Shown here piece by piece: positions 49,847-57,848 of a DNA stretch of 64,000 nt (within the stretch, counting starts at the first letter, position 1; the number at the start of each line of letters is the position of its first letter). Both the position numbers and the translations under genes were made by a program. Under the pieces are notes generated by a model. That model had not been told where the DNA came from, made no database searches, and worked only from the letters and a program-made list of their open reading frames with translations. Location of the stretch: contig NZ_LQPP01000038.1 of NCBI RefSeq assembly GCF_002102345.1, positions 1-64,000 on the forward strand. The letters run 5' to 3'. This stretch comes from Mycolicibacterium peregrinum (GTDB lineage: Bacteria > Actinomycetota > Actinomycetes > Mycobacteriales > Mycobacteriaceae).

Positions 49847-50614
49847 TCAGCCGGCCTGGCGCTGCAGTGTGACCGAGGCGGTGTTGGCATCGGCGTGGGT
49901 GGCGATGCCGCTGCCCTTCGCCGTGACGGCCAGCGCCGTGCGGTCCCCGCGGAACAGGTCGCGGGAGAACTCGCACGGGGAACCGTTCTGGTCGTAGGTG
50001 ATCCGCGTGATCAACAGCAGTGCCGCCTTGGGCTTGATGCCCAGCAAGGTGGCTTCATTGCTGGTGGCGTTGACTGCCTCGATCCGCTCATCGGCCCGGC
50101 CGGTGACCAAACCGTATCGGGATTGCAGGATTTCGTAGAGTGACCCACCCAACTGCTGGTCCAGCAGGCCGGGGAAGGCGTCCGCGGGGAACTGGGCGTG
50201 TTCGAGCGAGATTGGCGAGCCGTCGGCCAGGCGGACGCGCTGGATCTCGATCACGTAATCGCCTGCACCCAGACGCAGCGCGCTCCGGGTGGCGTCGTCG
50301 GGGGTGGTGATGCGCGTCGAGAGCACCCGGGTGCCCGCGACATACCCCTGGTTGGCCAGGAAGGCGGGCCCCCCCACCACATCGGAGAGATGCCGCTCTA
50401 CCTGACCGTGGCTGATGAAGATGCCGCCGGCCCGGCCGATCACCCGGTGCACCATCCCGGCTTCTTCCAGCGCGGCCAGCACCTGGCGCAGGCTGGAGCG
50501 ACTGGTGCCGTAGCGTTCGGCCAGGTCACGCTCGCTGCCGAGTTTGGCGCCGGGGGTGCCCGCGTTGATGTCGGCGACGATGTGCCTGCGCAACTCTTCG
50601 CTGTGAACTGCCAC
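49847..50614 (-). CDS. GntR/HutC-family regulator of the microcompartment operon
   Basis: A 255-residue regulator. The winged helix lies in residues 1-65 (KLGSERDLAERYGTSRSSLRQVLAALEEAGMV). The C-terminal UTRA/HutC-type sensor domain shows GDYVIEIQRVRLADGSPISLEHAQFPADAFPGL. It is the last gene of the microcompartment cluster and probably senses an amino-alcohol or derivative. GTG at 50614 is a reasonable start; the frame is open further upstream but reads into the SDR gene region. Confidence 0.87.
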   Translation of the reverse strand: MAVHSEELRRHIVADINAGTPGAKLGSERDLAERYGTSRSSLRQVLAALEEAGMVHRVIGRAGGIFISHGQVERHLSDVVGGPAFLANQGYVAGTRVLSTRITTPDDATRSALRLGAGDYVIEIQRVRLADGSPISLEHAQFPADAFPGLLDQQLGGSLYEILQSRYGLVTGRADERIEAVNATSNEATLLGIKPKAALLLITRITYDQNGSPCEFSRDLFRGDRTALAVTAKGSGIATHADANTASVTLQRQAG

Positions 50615-50633
50615 CCCGGCCCCCTGCCCGTGT

Positions 50634-50648
50634 ATTGGTCCAGCCAAT
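50634..50648. promoter_or_regulatory. Dyad upstream of gntR
   Basis: ATTGG-TCCAG-CCAAT lies 20 bp upstream of the GTG start of the regulator, followed by a second dyad GAACT-AG-AGTTC at 50661-50672 over the SDR stop codon. Either may be an autoregulatory operator. Confidence 0.45.
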
Positions 50649-50663
50649 TCTATCCAGGTTGAA

Positions 50664-51443
50664 CTAGAGTTCAGCGATGGCCATGTGCGATTCGGGCAGA
50701 ATCTGTCCGCCGTCCACGACCAGCGACTGTCCGGTGATGTAGGCGGCCTCGTCGGTGGCGAAGAACAACGCCGCATTACCGATGTCGGCGACCGAACCGA
50801 GGCGACCGGCAGGCACTGCCGAGGCCATTTGGTTGAGGTAATCGGGGCCCATTTCGTCCAGGCCCTCGGTGACGATGTTGCCGGGCAGGACGGCGTTGAC
50901 GGTGATTTTCTTGGGTGCCAGTTCCATCGCCGCGGTGCGCAGGAAGCCCAGCTGGGCAGCCTTGGATGCACCGTAGTGCGACCAACCGGGGTATCCGGTG
51001 ATCGGGCCGGTGATCGACGAGGTGATGACGACGCGTCCATGGCCGCTGGCGGTCAGTGCCGCCAGGGCGGCCTGCACGATGTAGACGGTGCCCTTGAAGT
51101 TCACCGCGAGGACCTGGTCGATGTCGTCGGGGGTGAGGTCTTCCAGACGCCCGGACGGGAAGATGCCGGCGTTGGCGCAGACGATGTCCAGTCCGCCGTG
51201 CCGTTCGACGGCGGCGTCCACCACCTGACGGGCGTCTTCAGGGCTGGTCACGTCGGCGCGCAGGGCGCTGACCCGACCCGGGGTGCCGGTGAGCGCCGAG
51301 ACCGTCTCATCGAGGTCGGTCTGGTTACGGCCGGTGATCAAGACGTCCACGCCGGCATTTGCGAAAGTCTGGGCGATGCCGCGGCCGATGCCCTTGCTGC
51401 CGCCGGTGACGATGGCCGAGCGGCCCTGAAGCGATGCGAACAT
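50664..51443 (-). CDS. Short-chain dehydrogenase, probable amino-alcohol dehydrogenase
   Basis: A 259-residue SDR. The cofactor motif TGGSKGIGRGIA, NAG (in CANAGIF), catalytic Ser in TSSITG and YGASK are all present. In M. smegmatis the equivalent gene of the RMM locus is thought to interconvert aminoacetone and 1-amino-2-propanol. The gene context here is the same, which is the main reason for this function. It is followed by the GntR gene and preceded by the kinase. Confidence 0.82.
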   Translation of the reverse strand: MFASLQGRSAIVTGGSKGIGRGIAQTFANAGVDVLITGRNQTDLDETVSALTGTPGRVSALRADVTSPEDARQVVDAAVERHGGLDIVCANAGIFPSGRLEDLTPDDIDQVLAVNFKGTVYIVQAALAALTASGHGRVVITSSITGPITGYPGWSHYGASKAAQLGFLRTAAMELAPKKITVNAVLPGNIVTEGLDEMGPDYLNQMASAVPAGRLGSVADIGNAALFFATDEAAYITGQSLVVDGGQILPESHMAIAEL

Positions 51444-51462
51444 GGTTGAGATCCTTTGAGAG

Positions 51463-52467
51463 TCAGGTCAAGGTGAGGCCGTTGGAGCGCAGATAGCGCT
51501 CGGCGAGTTCACAGCTACCCGCGGCATAGCTTATGGCCTTGGTGGCCGATTCCCTGGAGTGGCTGTGGCTGCCCATCCAGGCCAGCAGCAGCAGCCTGCG
51601 CAGCAGCACGAACGAGGCCAACATATCCTCGTCGGAGGCCGGCAGGTCGCGTCGCGTGCGGTAGCCGCTCACCCAGGCGTCCTGCCATTCCGGCAGGGCT
51701 GGGTCGTGTTCGATGAACGATACTGCGGTGCCGAAATCATAGAAATGCCAACCGAATCCACAGTCATCGAAGTCGATGACGGTGATGTTGGGAGCTCCTG
51801 CGGGGTCAGGGTCCACCAACAGGTTGGCCAGCCGCAGATCGGCGTGGATCAGCCCGTAGACGTCGGAACCGGTGCCGTACGCCTGCAGCCGGTCGTGCAG
51901 CAGCGCCTGGGCGCGTTCGAGCACTTGTTGCTCGGCCGGGCCGACGCCTTCGGCGTCGTGCCAGCGGCCCCACCGCGGTTTCGCGCCGAGGCTGTGCTCC
52001 CAGTCCCACGAGAACCGGCCGAATCCGGCCGGCCGTTCCCACCGCTGCGAATGGTCGTGCAGCGCAGCGGTGATCCGGCCCAGCGTGTGGAAATCGTCGA
52101 GGGTCAGCGACCCTTCGTCGGGTTCGGCCCCGGCGACCATGCCGAAATGTACGACATGCCGGGCGATTCCGCCGGTCTCCTCACCCTGGACCGTGACCAG
52201 TCGCCGACCGTCACTGGCCGGCAGCACCGAGGGCACCGTGACGTCACTGTCAGTCTGAAGTGCCTGCAGCCAGTCCAGTTCGGACTCGATCTCGTGGGGC
52301 CGGTGGTAGTCCTGCCGGTGCACTCGAAGGATGGACCGGGTGCTGCCGTCCTCGACGAGATACGTGGCATTCTCGGACAGGTTCAGCAACCTCAGGGTCG
52401 CGTCCGTCCCGATGTCGTACTGGCGTAACGCCAGTTGCGCGACATCGATCTCGTCGGTGATGACCAT
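51463..52467 (-). CDS. Aminoglycoside-phosphotransferase-fold kinase, probable 1-amino-2-propanol kinase
   Basis: A 334-residue kinase with the APH/homoserine-kinase fold. The catalytic loop is LIHADLRLANLLVDPD and the metal-binding segment is VIDFDDCGFGWHFYDF. The M. smegmatis orthologue in the RMM locus phosphorylates (S)-1-amino-2-propanol, which the class-III PLP enzyme can then split. It overlaps the BMC-T gene by one base (TAATG). Confidence 0.85.
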   Translation of the reverse strand: MVITDEIDVAQLALRQYDIGTDATLRLLNLSENATYLVEDGSTRSILRVHRQDYHRPHEIESELDWLQALQTDSDVTVPSVLPASDGRRLVTVQGEETGGIARHVVHFGMVAGAEPDEGSLTLDDFHTLGRITAALHDHSQRWERPAGFGRFSWDWEHSLGAKPRWGRWHDAEGVGPAEQQVLERAQALLHDRLQAYGTGSDVYGLIHADLRLANLLVDPDPAGAPNITVIDFDDCGFGWHFYDFGTAVSFIEHDPALPEWQDAWVSGYRTRRDLPASDEDMLASFVLLRRLLLLAWMGSHSHSRESATKAISYAAGSCELAERYLRSNGLTLT

Positions 52468-53129
52468 TAGTGATCCCGTCCTTCGATACTGTCGAGCACT
52501 GCAGTGATCCGGTCCCGTGCCACCGTGACATCCGCGGTGCTGCCACCGATGTAGAGCCTTCCAGCAGCGCCGATCATCTGCACGTCGACCACAGTAAGCC
52601 CGGGTGCGGCGCGCTCCGCCTCATTGGCCGCGACCGCTGCGAACAGCGCCGGGGTCATCTCGTACACCAGCAGTGACTGCCCGGGCAGGATCATCGATGC
52701 CTGCCGGTTGCGGTTGAGGATCACCGCGTGCTGATCGGTGATGTTCTCGATGATGTCGTGGTAGAGGACCCGCGGCCGCAACTGATCAGATGCCTTGTTG
52801 CCGGTGCCGGCCAGGATCGCCTCGCCGGCGCGCCGGACATCGTCCAGGTTGGCCGAGTGGATCTCCAGAACGCCGAACTGGCGCTCCACGTAGAGGATTC
52901 CGGGCTGTATGCCGGGGACTTCACGCAGGGCCAGATCGATCACCCGCTCGATGGCCAGGGCGGGGGATACCTCGACGATGAGCGCATGCTCACCCTCGTA
53001 CGGCGGGTATCCCCTGGCCCGGGTCGGCGTCCCGAGGTATGCAGCGAACTGGCGCTGCAGGTCCTCCACCAACAGGTAGACGCGGATCTGGGTGCGAATC
53101 CGCGTGCTCTCCTCCGCTTTGGTAGGCAT
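52467..53129 (-). CDS. Trimeric microcompartment shell protein (BMC-T)
   Basis: A 220-residue protein with two tandem BMC domains (about 15-105 and 115-215), visible as EGEHALIVEVSPALAIERVIDLAL, GILYVERQFGVLEIHS and later QSLLVYEMTPALFAAVAANEAERAA. Trimers of such proteins form pseudohexagonal shell tiles, some with gated pores. It is one of two BMC-T proteins of this locus; the other is at 54229-54834 and shares the QFG.LE.H segment. It lies 2 bp after the BMC-H gene. Confidence 0.9.
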   Translation of the reverse strand: MPTKAEESTRIRTQIRVYLLVEDLQRQFAAYLGTPTRARGYPPYEGEHALIVEVSPALAIERVIDLALREVPGIQPGILYVERQFGVLEIHSANLDDVRRAGEAILAGTGNKASDQLRPRVLYHDIIENITDQHAVILNRNRQASMILPGQSLLVYEMTPALFAAVAANEAERAAPGLTVVDVQMIGAAGRLYIGGSTADVTVARDRITAVLDSIEGRDH

Positions 53130-53131
53130 GA

Positions 53132-53413
53132 CTACTTGCTGGCGACCGAGAAGTGCGCGCCGAGCTCGTTGTGCGGACGCGGGATGACGTGCACGCTGAC
53201 CAGTTCGCCCACCTGCGAGGCAGTCTCGGCGCCGGCCTCGGTGGCGGCCTTGACCGCACCCACCTCGCCGGTGACGATCACGGCGACCAGGCCGTCGCCG
53301 ACCTGCTGCCGATCGGTGATGGTGACGTTGGCGGCCTTCACCATGGCATCGGCGGCGGCCAGCGCAGCCACGAAGCCCTTGGTTTCGATCAATCCGATTG
53401 CGTTGCTGGACAT
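53132..53413 (-). CDS. rmmH: Hexameric microcompartment shell protein (BMC-H)
   Basis: A 93-residue single-BMC-domain protein: AIGLIETKGFVAALAAADAMVKAANVTI, then VAVIVTGEVGAVKAATEAGAETA, then LVSVHVIPRPHNEL. Hexamers make the facets of the shell. It is the only BMC-H of the locus, as in M. smegmatis. The upstream region has a good ribosome site (AAGGAGA). Confidence 0.95.
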   Translation of the reverse strand: MSSNAIGLIETKGFVAALAAADAMVKAANVTITDRQQVGDGLVAVIVTGEVGAVKAATEAGAETASQVGELVSVHVIPRPHNELGAHFSVASK

Positions 53414-53444
53414 AGTTGTTTCTCCTTATTTGTTGGGTTCGGTA

Positions 53445-53702
53445 TCAGGGTTGGGTGTCTGAATTGATATCGATGGATCCGATGATGAGGGCGTCGACGG
53501 GCGGCGGAGTTCCGGTGAACCAACCCGATGCCACCGAGCCCTGGGCCACGAGGACGTGCTCGCCCACGCCGGTGCCCAGGACATCGAAGGCGATCAGCTT
53601 CGATCCGGTGCCGTCGACCTCGACCTCGAGGAAGGCGCCCGCGGGGATACCGTCGACGCGCCGGGTCGACCACACGTTGCCGGTGACAGTCGCTGCTAGC
53701 AC
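53445..53702 (-). CDS. rmmN: Pentameric microcompartment vertex protein (EutN/CcmL)
   Basis: An 85-residue BMC-P protein: MLAATVTGNVWSTRRVDGIPAGAFLEVE, LIAFDVLGTGVGEHVLVAQGSVAS and the conserved end DALIIGSIDI. Pentamers cap the shell vertices. It overlaps the 178-residue protein gene by 7 bp. Confidence 0.93.
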   Translation of the reverse strand: MLAATVTGNVWSTRRVDGIPAGAFLEVEVDGTGSKLIAFDVLGTGVGEHVLVAQGSVASGWFTGTPPPVDALIIGSIDINSDTQP

Positions 53703-54232
53703 TTTGGCTCCTTTTCAATCTTGATTCCCAAGGTGCGGGCCTTCTCCCGGGCCAGTGGGGTGAGCACCGCCTTGCGACCGAGCACGAGCGTGCCGCCGGC
53801 CATGTCGGCGATCTGACGTTCGGTGACCGCGCCACTGTCGATGCGTCTGGTGGCCCCGCCACCCGACGTGCGGGACGCTCCGGCCAACCGGAAGCTGAGC
53901 CGGCCGGCCTTCAGGTCAGCGCGTGTCTTGGGGCTTTCGAAGAGGCGCAACAACTTCCGGACGAACGTGTCGAGGTCCCTGTCGTTGGTCAGCTGCACGG
54001 TCTCGGTGCGGTTCTTGCCGTCGACTGCGCGGGGCCCGGTGGGTTCGACACCGAACTGGGCCGCGACCGTCGGTGGTGCCGACAATCCGGCGACCGTCGG
54101 CGGCACTTTTGGAGCCGGAGCCGGTGGTGGGGGGACAGCCACCGGCCCCGGAGTCTTGGCGGCGGCGCCGGCATCCCGGACGGCCTCCCGCACCACCTCG
54201 CGCACCAGGGCGCGCAGCTCGTCACGGTTCAT
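53696..54232 (-). CDS. Microcompartment-associated protein of unknown function
   Basis: A 178-residue protein in three parts. An N-terminal amphipathic helix (MNRDELRALVREVVREAVRD) resembles an encapsulation peptide. A Pro/Ala linker follows (about 25-65), then a small domain ending VLTPLAREKARTLGIKIEKE, a type of ending I have seen on other BMC accessory proteins. It probably resides in the lumen. The helix is very like the C-terminal helix of the aldehyde dehydrogenase two genes away. It is coupled to the BMC-T gene by ATGA. Confidence 0.8.
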   Translation of the reverse strand: MNRDELRALVREVVREAVRDAGAAAKTPGPVAVPPPPAPAPKVPPTVAGLSAPPTVAAQFGVEPTGPRAVDGKNRTETVQLTNDRDLDTFVRKLLRLFESPKTRADLKAGRLSFRLAGASRTSGGGATRRIDSGAVTERQIADMAGGTLVLGRKAVLTPLAREKARTLGIKIEKEPKC

Positions 54233-54834
54233 GCCGTGGCCCTGGCGAGTGCGTCCTGGGCGGCCTCGGCCGCGGTGCGGATGTCGGCTTCGGTACCGGA
54301 AAGGTAGACGCGGCCGGTGGCGCCGATCATCCGGAAGTCGACCACCTTGATGTCGGCGGCCTTCTCGGCCTCGTTGGTGGCCAGGATGGCGTACGACGCG
54401 GGCTGGACCTCCAGCACGAACAGCGATTCACCCGGGAGCACCATCGACCCGATCTTGTTGCGGTTGATCAGGAATGCGTGCTGATGGTCGACGCTCGAAA
54501 TGATCCGCGAGGCCAGCACATTCGGTGCCACAGCGCTTCCGGTGTCGCCGCCCAGCTCATCGAGCGCGGCGTCGGCAGCGGCCTTGACGGCCCCGGTCTC
54601 GCCGTGGAACTCCAGGTAGCCGAATTGCCGTTCGACAACCAGGATTCCGGCCTTGACCTCGGCGTGTTTGAGGGCGACGTCGGTGACGCCCTCGATGTCC
54701 AGACCGGGAGCCACCTCGATGATCTGGGCGGCCTGGTTGGCCCGGGGCAGGGCACCTTTGATCCAGGTACCCAGATACGACATGGTCTGCGGTTGCAGCC
54801 GGTCGATGAAAATGAAGGAACGAAGTTCAGCCAC
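54229..54834 (-). CDS. Trimeric microcompartment shell protein (BMC-T), second
   Basis: A 201-residue protein with two BMC domains: MAELRSFIFIDRLQPQTMSYLGTW, GILVVERQFGYLEFHGETGAVKAA, then LFVLEVQPASYAILATNEAEKAAD and GRVYLSGTEADIRTAAEAA. It is clearly paralogous to the 220-residue BMC-T. It lies 4 bp downstream of the aldehyde dehydrogenase gene. Confidence 0.92.
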   Translation of the reverse strand: MAELRSFIFIDRLQPQTMSYLGTWIKGALPRANQAAQIIEVAPGLDIEGVTDVALKHAEVKAGILVVERQFGYLEFHGETGAVKAAADAALDELGGDTGSAVAPNVLASRIISSVDHQHAFLINRNKIGSMVLPGESLFVLEVQPASYAILATNEAEKAADIKVVDFRMIGATGRVYLSGTEADIRTAAEAAQDALARATA

Positions 54835-54838
54835 AGCC

Positions 54839-56386
54839 CTACCTCTTGATCAGTTGTGCGAGTTCTTCGACGACCAGTGCGCGGAGTTCGGCGCGCAGCG
54901 TGTCCAGCCCGGGATCCGACGACCGGTTGGCGGTCGGGTATGAACGGCGCGGCGTGACGGGGACGCCGTCGCGGTCGTTGGAGGCGCGGGGATATTCGGG
55001 CACCGGACCGGCGGGGGAGTGCCACGGGTTGATGCCCGCGAAATTGCCCATGGGCACCCCGGCGTCGCTGTTGTAGGCGACACGGGCCCAGTTGATCAGG
55101 TTCTGCGGCTGCAGGTTCTCTCCGATCGAACTGCGACCGACGAACCCGGTGCCGATGGTCATCGACGGTGCCAGGTTGGTATCCAGTCCCGAGCTGCCGG
55201 TGGAGTTGCCGACGTTGACCGAGACCCGTAGCACGGGAACCTGCGCGGCGAATTCGGTGATGACCGAGGGGTTCTCGCTGTGGATGGCGGCCGAATGCCC
55301 GGCCCCGCCGATCCGCACCACGGCCCGGGCCGCCCGGATTCCCCGCGCGGTGTCGGCAGCGGTGGTCATGCCGAGTACCGGGGACAGCTTCTCGTGGGCC
55401 AGCATCTCTTCGGTGATCACGTCGTCGAACGGCGCGATCAGCACGCGAGTCTTCGGGGTTACCCGCAGGCCGGCCTGCCCGGCGATCCATGCGGCGTCCC
55501 GTCCGACCACATCGGTGTTGAGGTGGCCGTCGGCGAACATGTAGGCCCGCAGCCGCCGGGCCCCGTCCTCGTCGAGGATGTGTGCCCCGGCCCGGGTCAG
55601 CGCCGAGCGCAGCTTGTCGGCGACGGCCTCTTCGACGATAAGCACCGACTCGTTGGTGCACAGCACAGAATTGTCGAATGCCTTGCTGTCCACGATCCGC
55701 TTGGCGGCGGCGTTGATGTCCGCACTGGCGTCGACGAACACGGGGACGTTGCCCGGGCCCACCCCGAGCGCCGGGTTGCCCGACGAGTACGCGGCACGAA
55801 CCACGCCGCTGCCACCCGTGGCGACGATGACGTCGGTGCGTTCGTCGGCCATGAGTGCCTGGACCAGGGGAATCGACGGCTCATCGACGACCTGCACGAT
55901 GCCGTCGGGCGCACCGGCCGCGACGGCGGCCTCGGCGAGCACGCGGGCGGCCTCGGCTGAGCACTGCTTGGCCCGGGGATGGGGCGCGACGACGACGGCG
56001 TTGCGCGTCATCAGCGCCAGGATCACCTTGAAATACACCGTGGCAACGGGATTGGTGGTCGGCGTCAATGCCAGCACCACCCCTGCGGGCCGGGGCAGTT
56101 CGACGATCTTGCGGGCGTCGTCGATCCGGGGAGACACATAATCTTCTCCCCGGTAGTAGTCGACAATGCCCCGGGAGCAGGCCCGGTTCTTGGTGACCTT
56201 GTCGGCCACCACACCCATGCCGGTCTCGGCGACCGCCTCGGCGGCAAAGCGTTCGGCCTCGGCGTAGCCGGCCTCGGCCACGGCGTTGACGATGTTGCTC
56301 ACCGCGGCTGCGTCGTAGTCGGCGTAGGCCGCGGCGGCCCACCTGGCCCGTTCGAGCATGTGGCCGGCCTGTGCAGTACTGGTCAT
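54839..56386 (-). CDS. CoA-acylating aldehyde dehydrogenase of the microcompartment
   Basis: A 515-residue enzyme of the PduP/EutE type. The catalytic Cys243 is in NSVLCTNESV and the NAD/CoA region is PTTNPVATVYFKVILAL. The C-terminus has a flexible linker (about 450-490) and a final amphipathic helix LDTLRAELRALVVEELAQL, a likely encapsulation peptide. It should turn a toxic aldehyde (propionaldehyde if the substrate is 1-amino-2-propanol) into acyl-CoA inside the shell. The start overlaps the aminotransferase stop as ATGA. Confidence 0.9.
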   Translation of the reverse strand: MTSTAQAGHMLERARWAAAAYADYDAAAVSNIVNAVAEAGYAEAERFAAEAVAETGMGVVADKVTKNRACSRGIVDYYRGEDYVSPRIDDARKIVELPRPAGVVLALTPTTNPVATVYFKVILALMTRNAVVVAPHPRAKQCSAEAARVLAEAAVAAGAPDGIVQVVDEPSIPLVQALMADERTDVIVATGGSGVVRAAYSSGNPALGVGPGNVPVFVDASADINAAAKRIVDSKAFDNSVLCTNESVLIVEEAVADKLRSALTRAGAHILDEDGARRLRAYMFADGHLNTDVVGRDAAWIAGQAGLRVTPKTRVLIAPFDDVITEEMLAHEKLSPVLGMTTAADTARGIRAARAVVRIGGAGHSAAIHSENPSVITEFAAQVPVLRVSVNVGNSTGSSGLDTNLAPSMTIGTGFVGRSSIGENLQPQNLINWARVAYNSDAGVPMGNFAGINPWHSPAGPVPEYPRASNDRDGVPVTPRRSYPTANRSSDPGLDTLRAELRALVVEELAQLIKR

Positions 56387-57663
56387 GATGCCTTCCGTCC
56401 GATGGCGGCGGTCTTGGCCCGGCTCACCGCTACTTCGAGGCGGTCCAGGACGTCTTCGCACAGCTCGCGCGAGAGCAGAAGACCCGGTTTGAACTGCAGT
56501 ACACGGGGATCCAGTGTCGAGAAGATCGCCCAGACCCCGTTCTGGTAGAGCTCGCGCATCACGAACTTCGCGCCCTCGGGATGGTCGAACTCCAGACCGA
56601 TCACCACACCGTTCTGCCGGATTCCGACGAACCAGTCCGGGTGGTCGGACTGGATGCGGCGCAGGCCCCGGTCGAAGATGTCGGAGATGTAGTGGACCAT
56701 CGAGCGCACCTCGGGGCGGGTACAGATCTCGAGGGTCTTGATCGCCGCGACACAACCTAGTTCGGCGCCGCCGAAAGTGGAGATGTGTCCGAAGCCGTCC
56801 TCATCGAGCCACTGCGCTGGACGATCGCCGAGCAGGGCGGCGGTGATCGGGTACATGCCGCCGGACAGGCCCTTGCCGGTGACCAGGATGTCGGGTTCGA
56901 TGCCGTGTTTGGTGATGGCCCACAGTTCACCGGTGCGCATCAGTCCGGTCTGCACCTCGTCGGCGATGTAGAGCGTGCCGTGCTTTTCGGTAGCGGCCTT
57001 GACCGCTTCCAGGTATCCCGGTGCGGGAAGGGGGAATCCGTAGGTGGCCGGGATGGTCTCCATGATCACCGCGGCGACATCGCCGGGGGCCAGCACTTTC
57101 TCCATCGCGGCGATGTCGTTGAACGGCACCTGGAGGAACTCATCGGGCTGGTCGGCCAGGAAGAACTTGGCGAACCTGTCGTCGCCGGTGGCCACCGCCA
57201 GGCCGGTGTGGCCGTGATAGGCCTTGACGATCGAGACGATCTTGCGGCGCTTGGTCGCGTGCCGGGCGCTCTTGAGCGCGATGTCGATGGCCTCGCCGCC
57301 ACCTGACCCGAACGCCACCTTCTTGATCGACGCCGGGGCCGTCTCGACCAGGCGCTGTGCCAGGGCGGTACGGGCCACCGAGGGGAAATGGTGGTTACCG
57401 ACGTCGAAGTGCTGCATGCCTTCGGTAATCGCCTGCATCACTTCGGGATTGCGGTGACCCAGGTTGTAGGTGCCGCCGTTGAGGTGCATGTCGATGAGAC
57501 GACGCTGCTCCATATCCCATAGGAAGTAGCCTTCCCTGCGGTCGATCACCAGATCGACACCCGTGTCGGTCCAGAACTGCGTCTTGTCTGGATTCCAGAA
57601 CGTCTTCGCCCTATCCAGCACTTCGGCTTTGGATTCGAACGTGAACGTGCCGTAGTCGTACAT
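56383..57663 (-). CDS. Class-III PLP enzyme (aminotransferase / amino-alcohol-phosphate phospho-lyase)
   Basis: A 426-residue PLP-dependent protein. GGTYNLGHRNPEV, FGSGGGEAIDIALKSARHATKR, the Asp of LYIADEVQTG and the PLP lysine of ILVTGKGLSGGMYP are all present. Some class-III members split phosphorylated amino alcohols into aldehyde, ammonia and phosphate. Next to a kinase and an aldehyde dehydrogenase, that lyase role is the more likely one. ATG 57663 has AAGGGAG upstream. It is the first gene of the microcompartment operon. Confidence 0.85.
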   Translation of the reverse strand: MYDYGTFTFESKAEVLDRAKTFWNPDKTQFWTDTGVDLVIDRREGYFLWDMEQRRLIDMHLNGGTYNLGHRNPEVMQAITEGMQHFDVGNHHFPSVARTALAQRLVETAPASIKKVAFGSGGGEAIDIALKSARHATKRRKIVSIVKAYHGHTGLAVATGDDRFAKFFLADQPDEFLQVPFNDIAAMEKVLAPGDVAAVIMETIPATYGFPLPAPGYLEAVKAATEKHGTLYIADEVQTGLMRTGELWAITKHGIEPDILVTGKGLSGGMYPITAALLGDRPAQWLDEDGFGHISTFGGAELGCVAAIKTLEICTRPEVRSMVHYISDIFDRGLRRIQSDHPDWFVGIRQNGVVIGLEFDHPEGAKFVMRELYQNGVWAIFSTLDPRVLQFKPGLLLSRELCEDVLDRLEVAVSRAKTAAIGRKAS

Positions 57664-57678
57664 GCGGCTCCCTTGAGT

Positions 57679-57743
57679 AGCTACCCGGTAGCTGTGATGG
57701 CCCTCACCGTAAACGGTCGCAACCATTTGTGTCAATGGTTGCG
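57679..57743. promoter_or_regulatory. Operators between the microcompartment operon and the permease
   Basis: Two dyads lie in the 185-bp divergent region: AGCTACC-C-GGTAGCT (57679-57693) and the long perfect repeat CGCAACCATT-N6-AATGGTTGCG (57718-57743). The second is the strongest operator candidate of the region and could bind the GntR protein to control both directions. Confidence 0.65.
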
Positions 57744-57848
57744 AGTAGCGCTTGCGAACCGCTTTTGGTCGTGCCAATATGCCTTAGGTTCGCACTGTGG
57801 CCCAGGCCACATCGAGCATCCACTGTTACCTGGAAGGTATTCCGCTAG

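Noticed and set aside
57664..57777. Upstream extension of the class-III PLP enzyme
   Set aside because: The extra residues are not family-like and cover both palindromes; ATG 57663 has AAGGGAG upstream.
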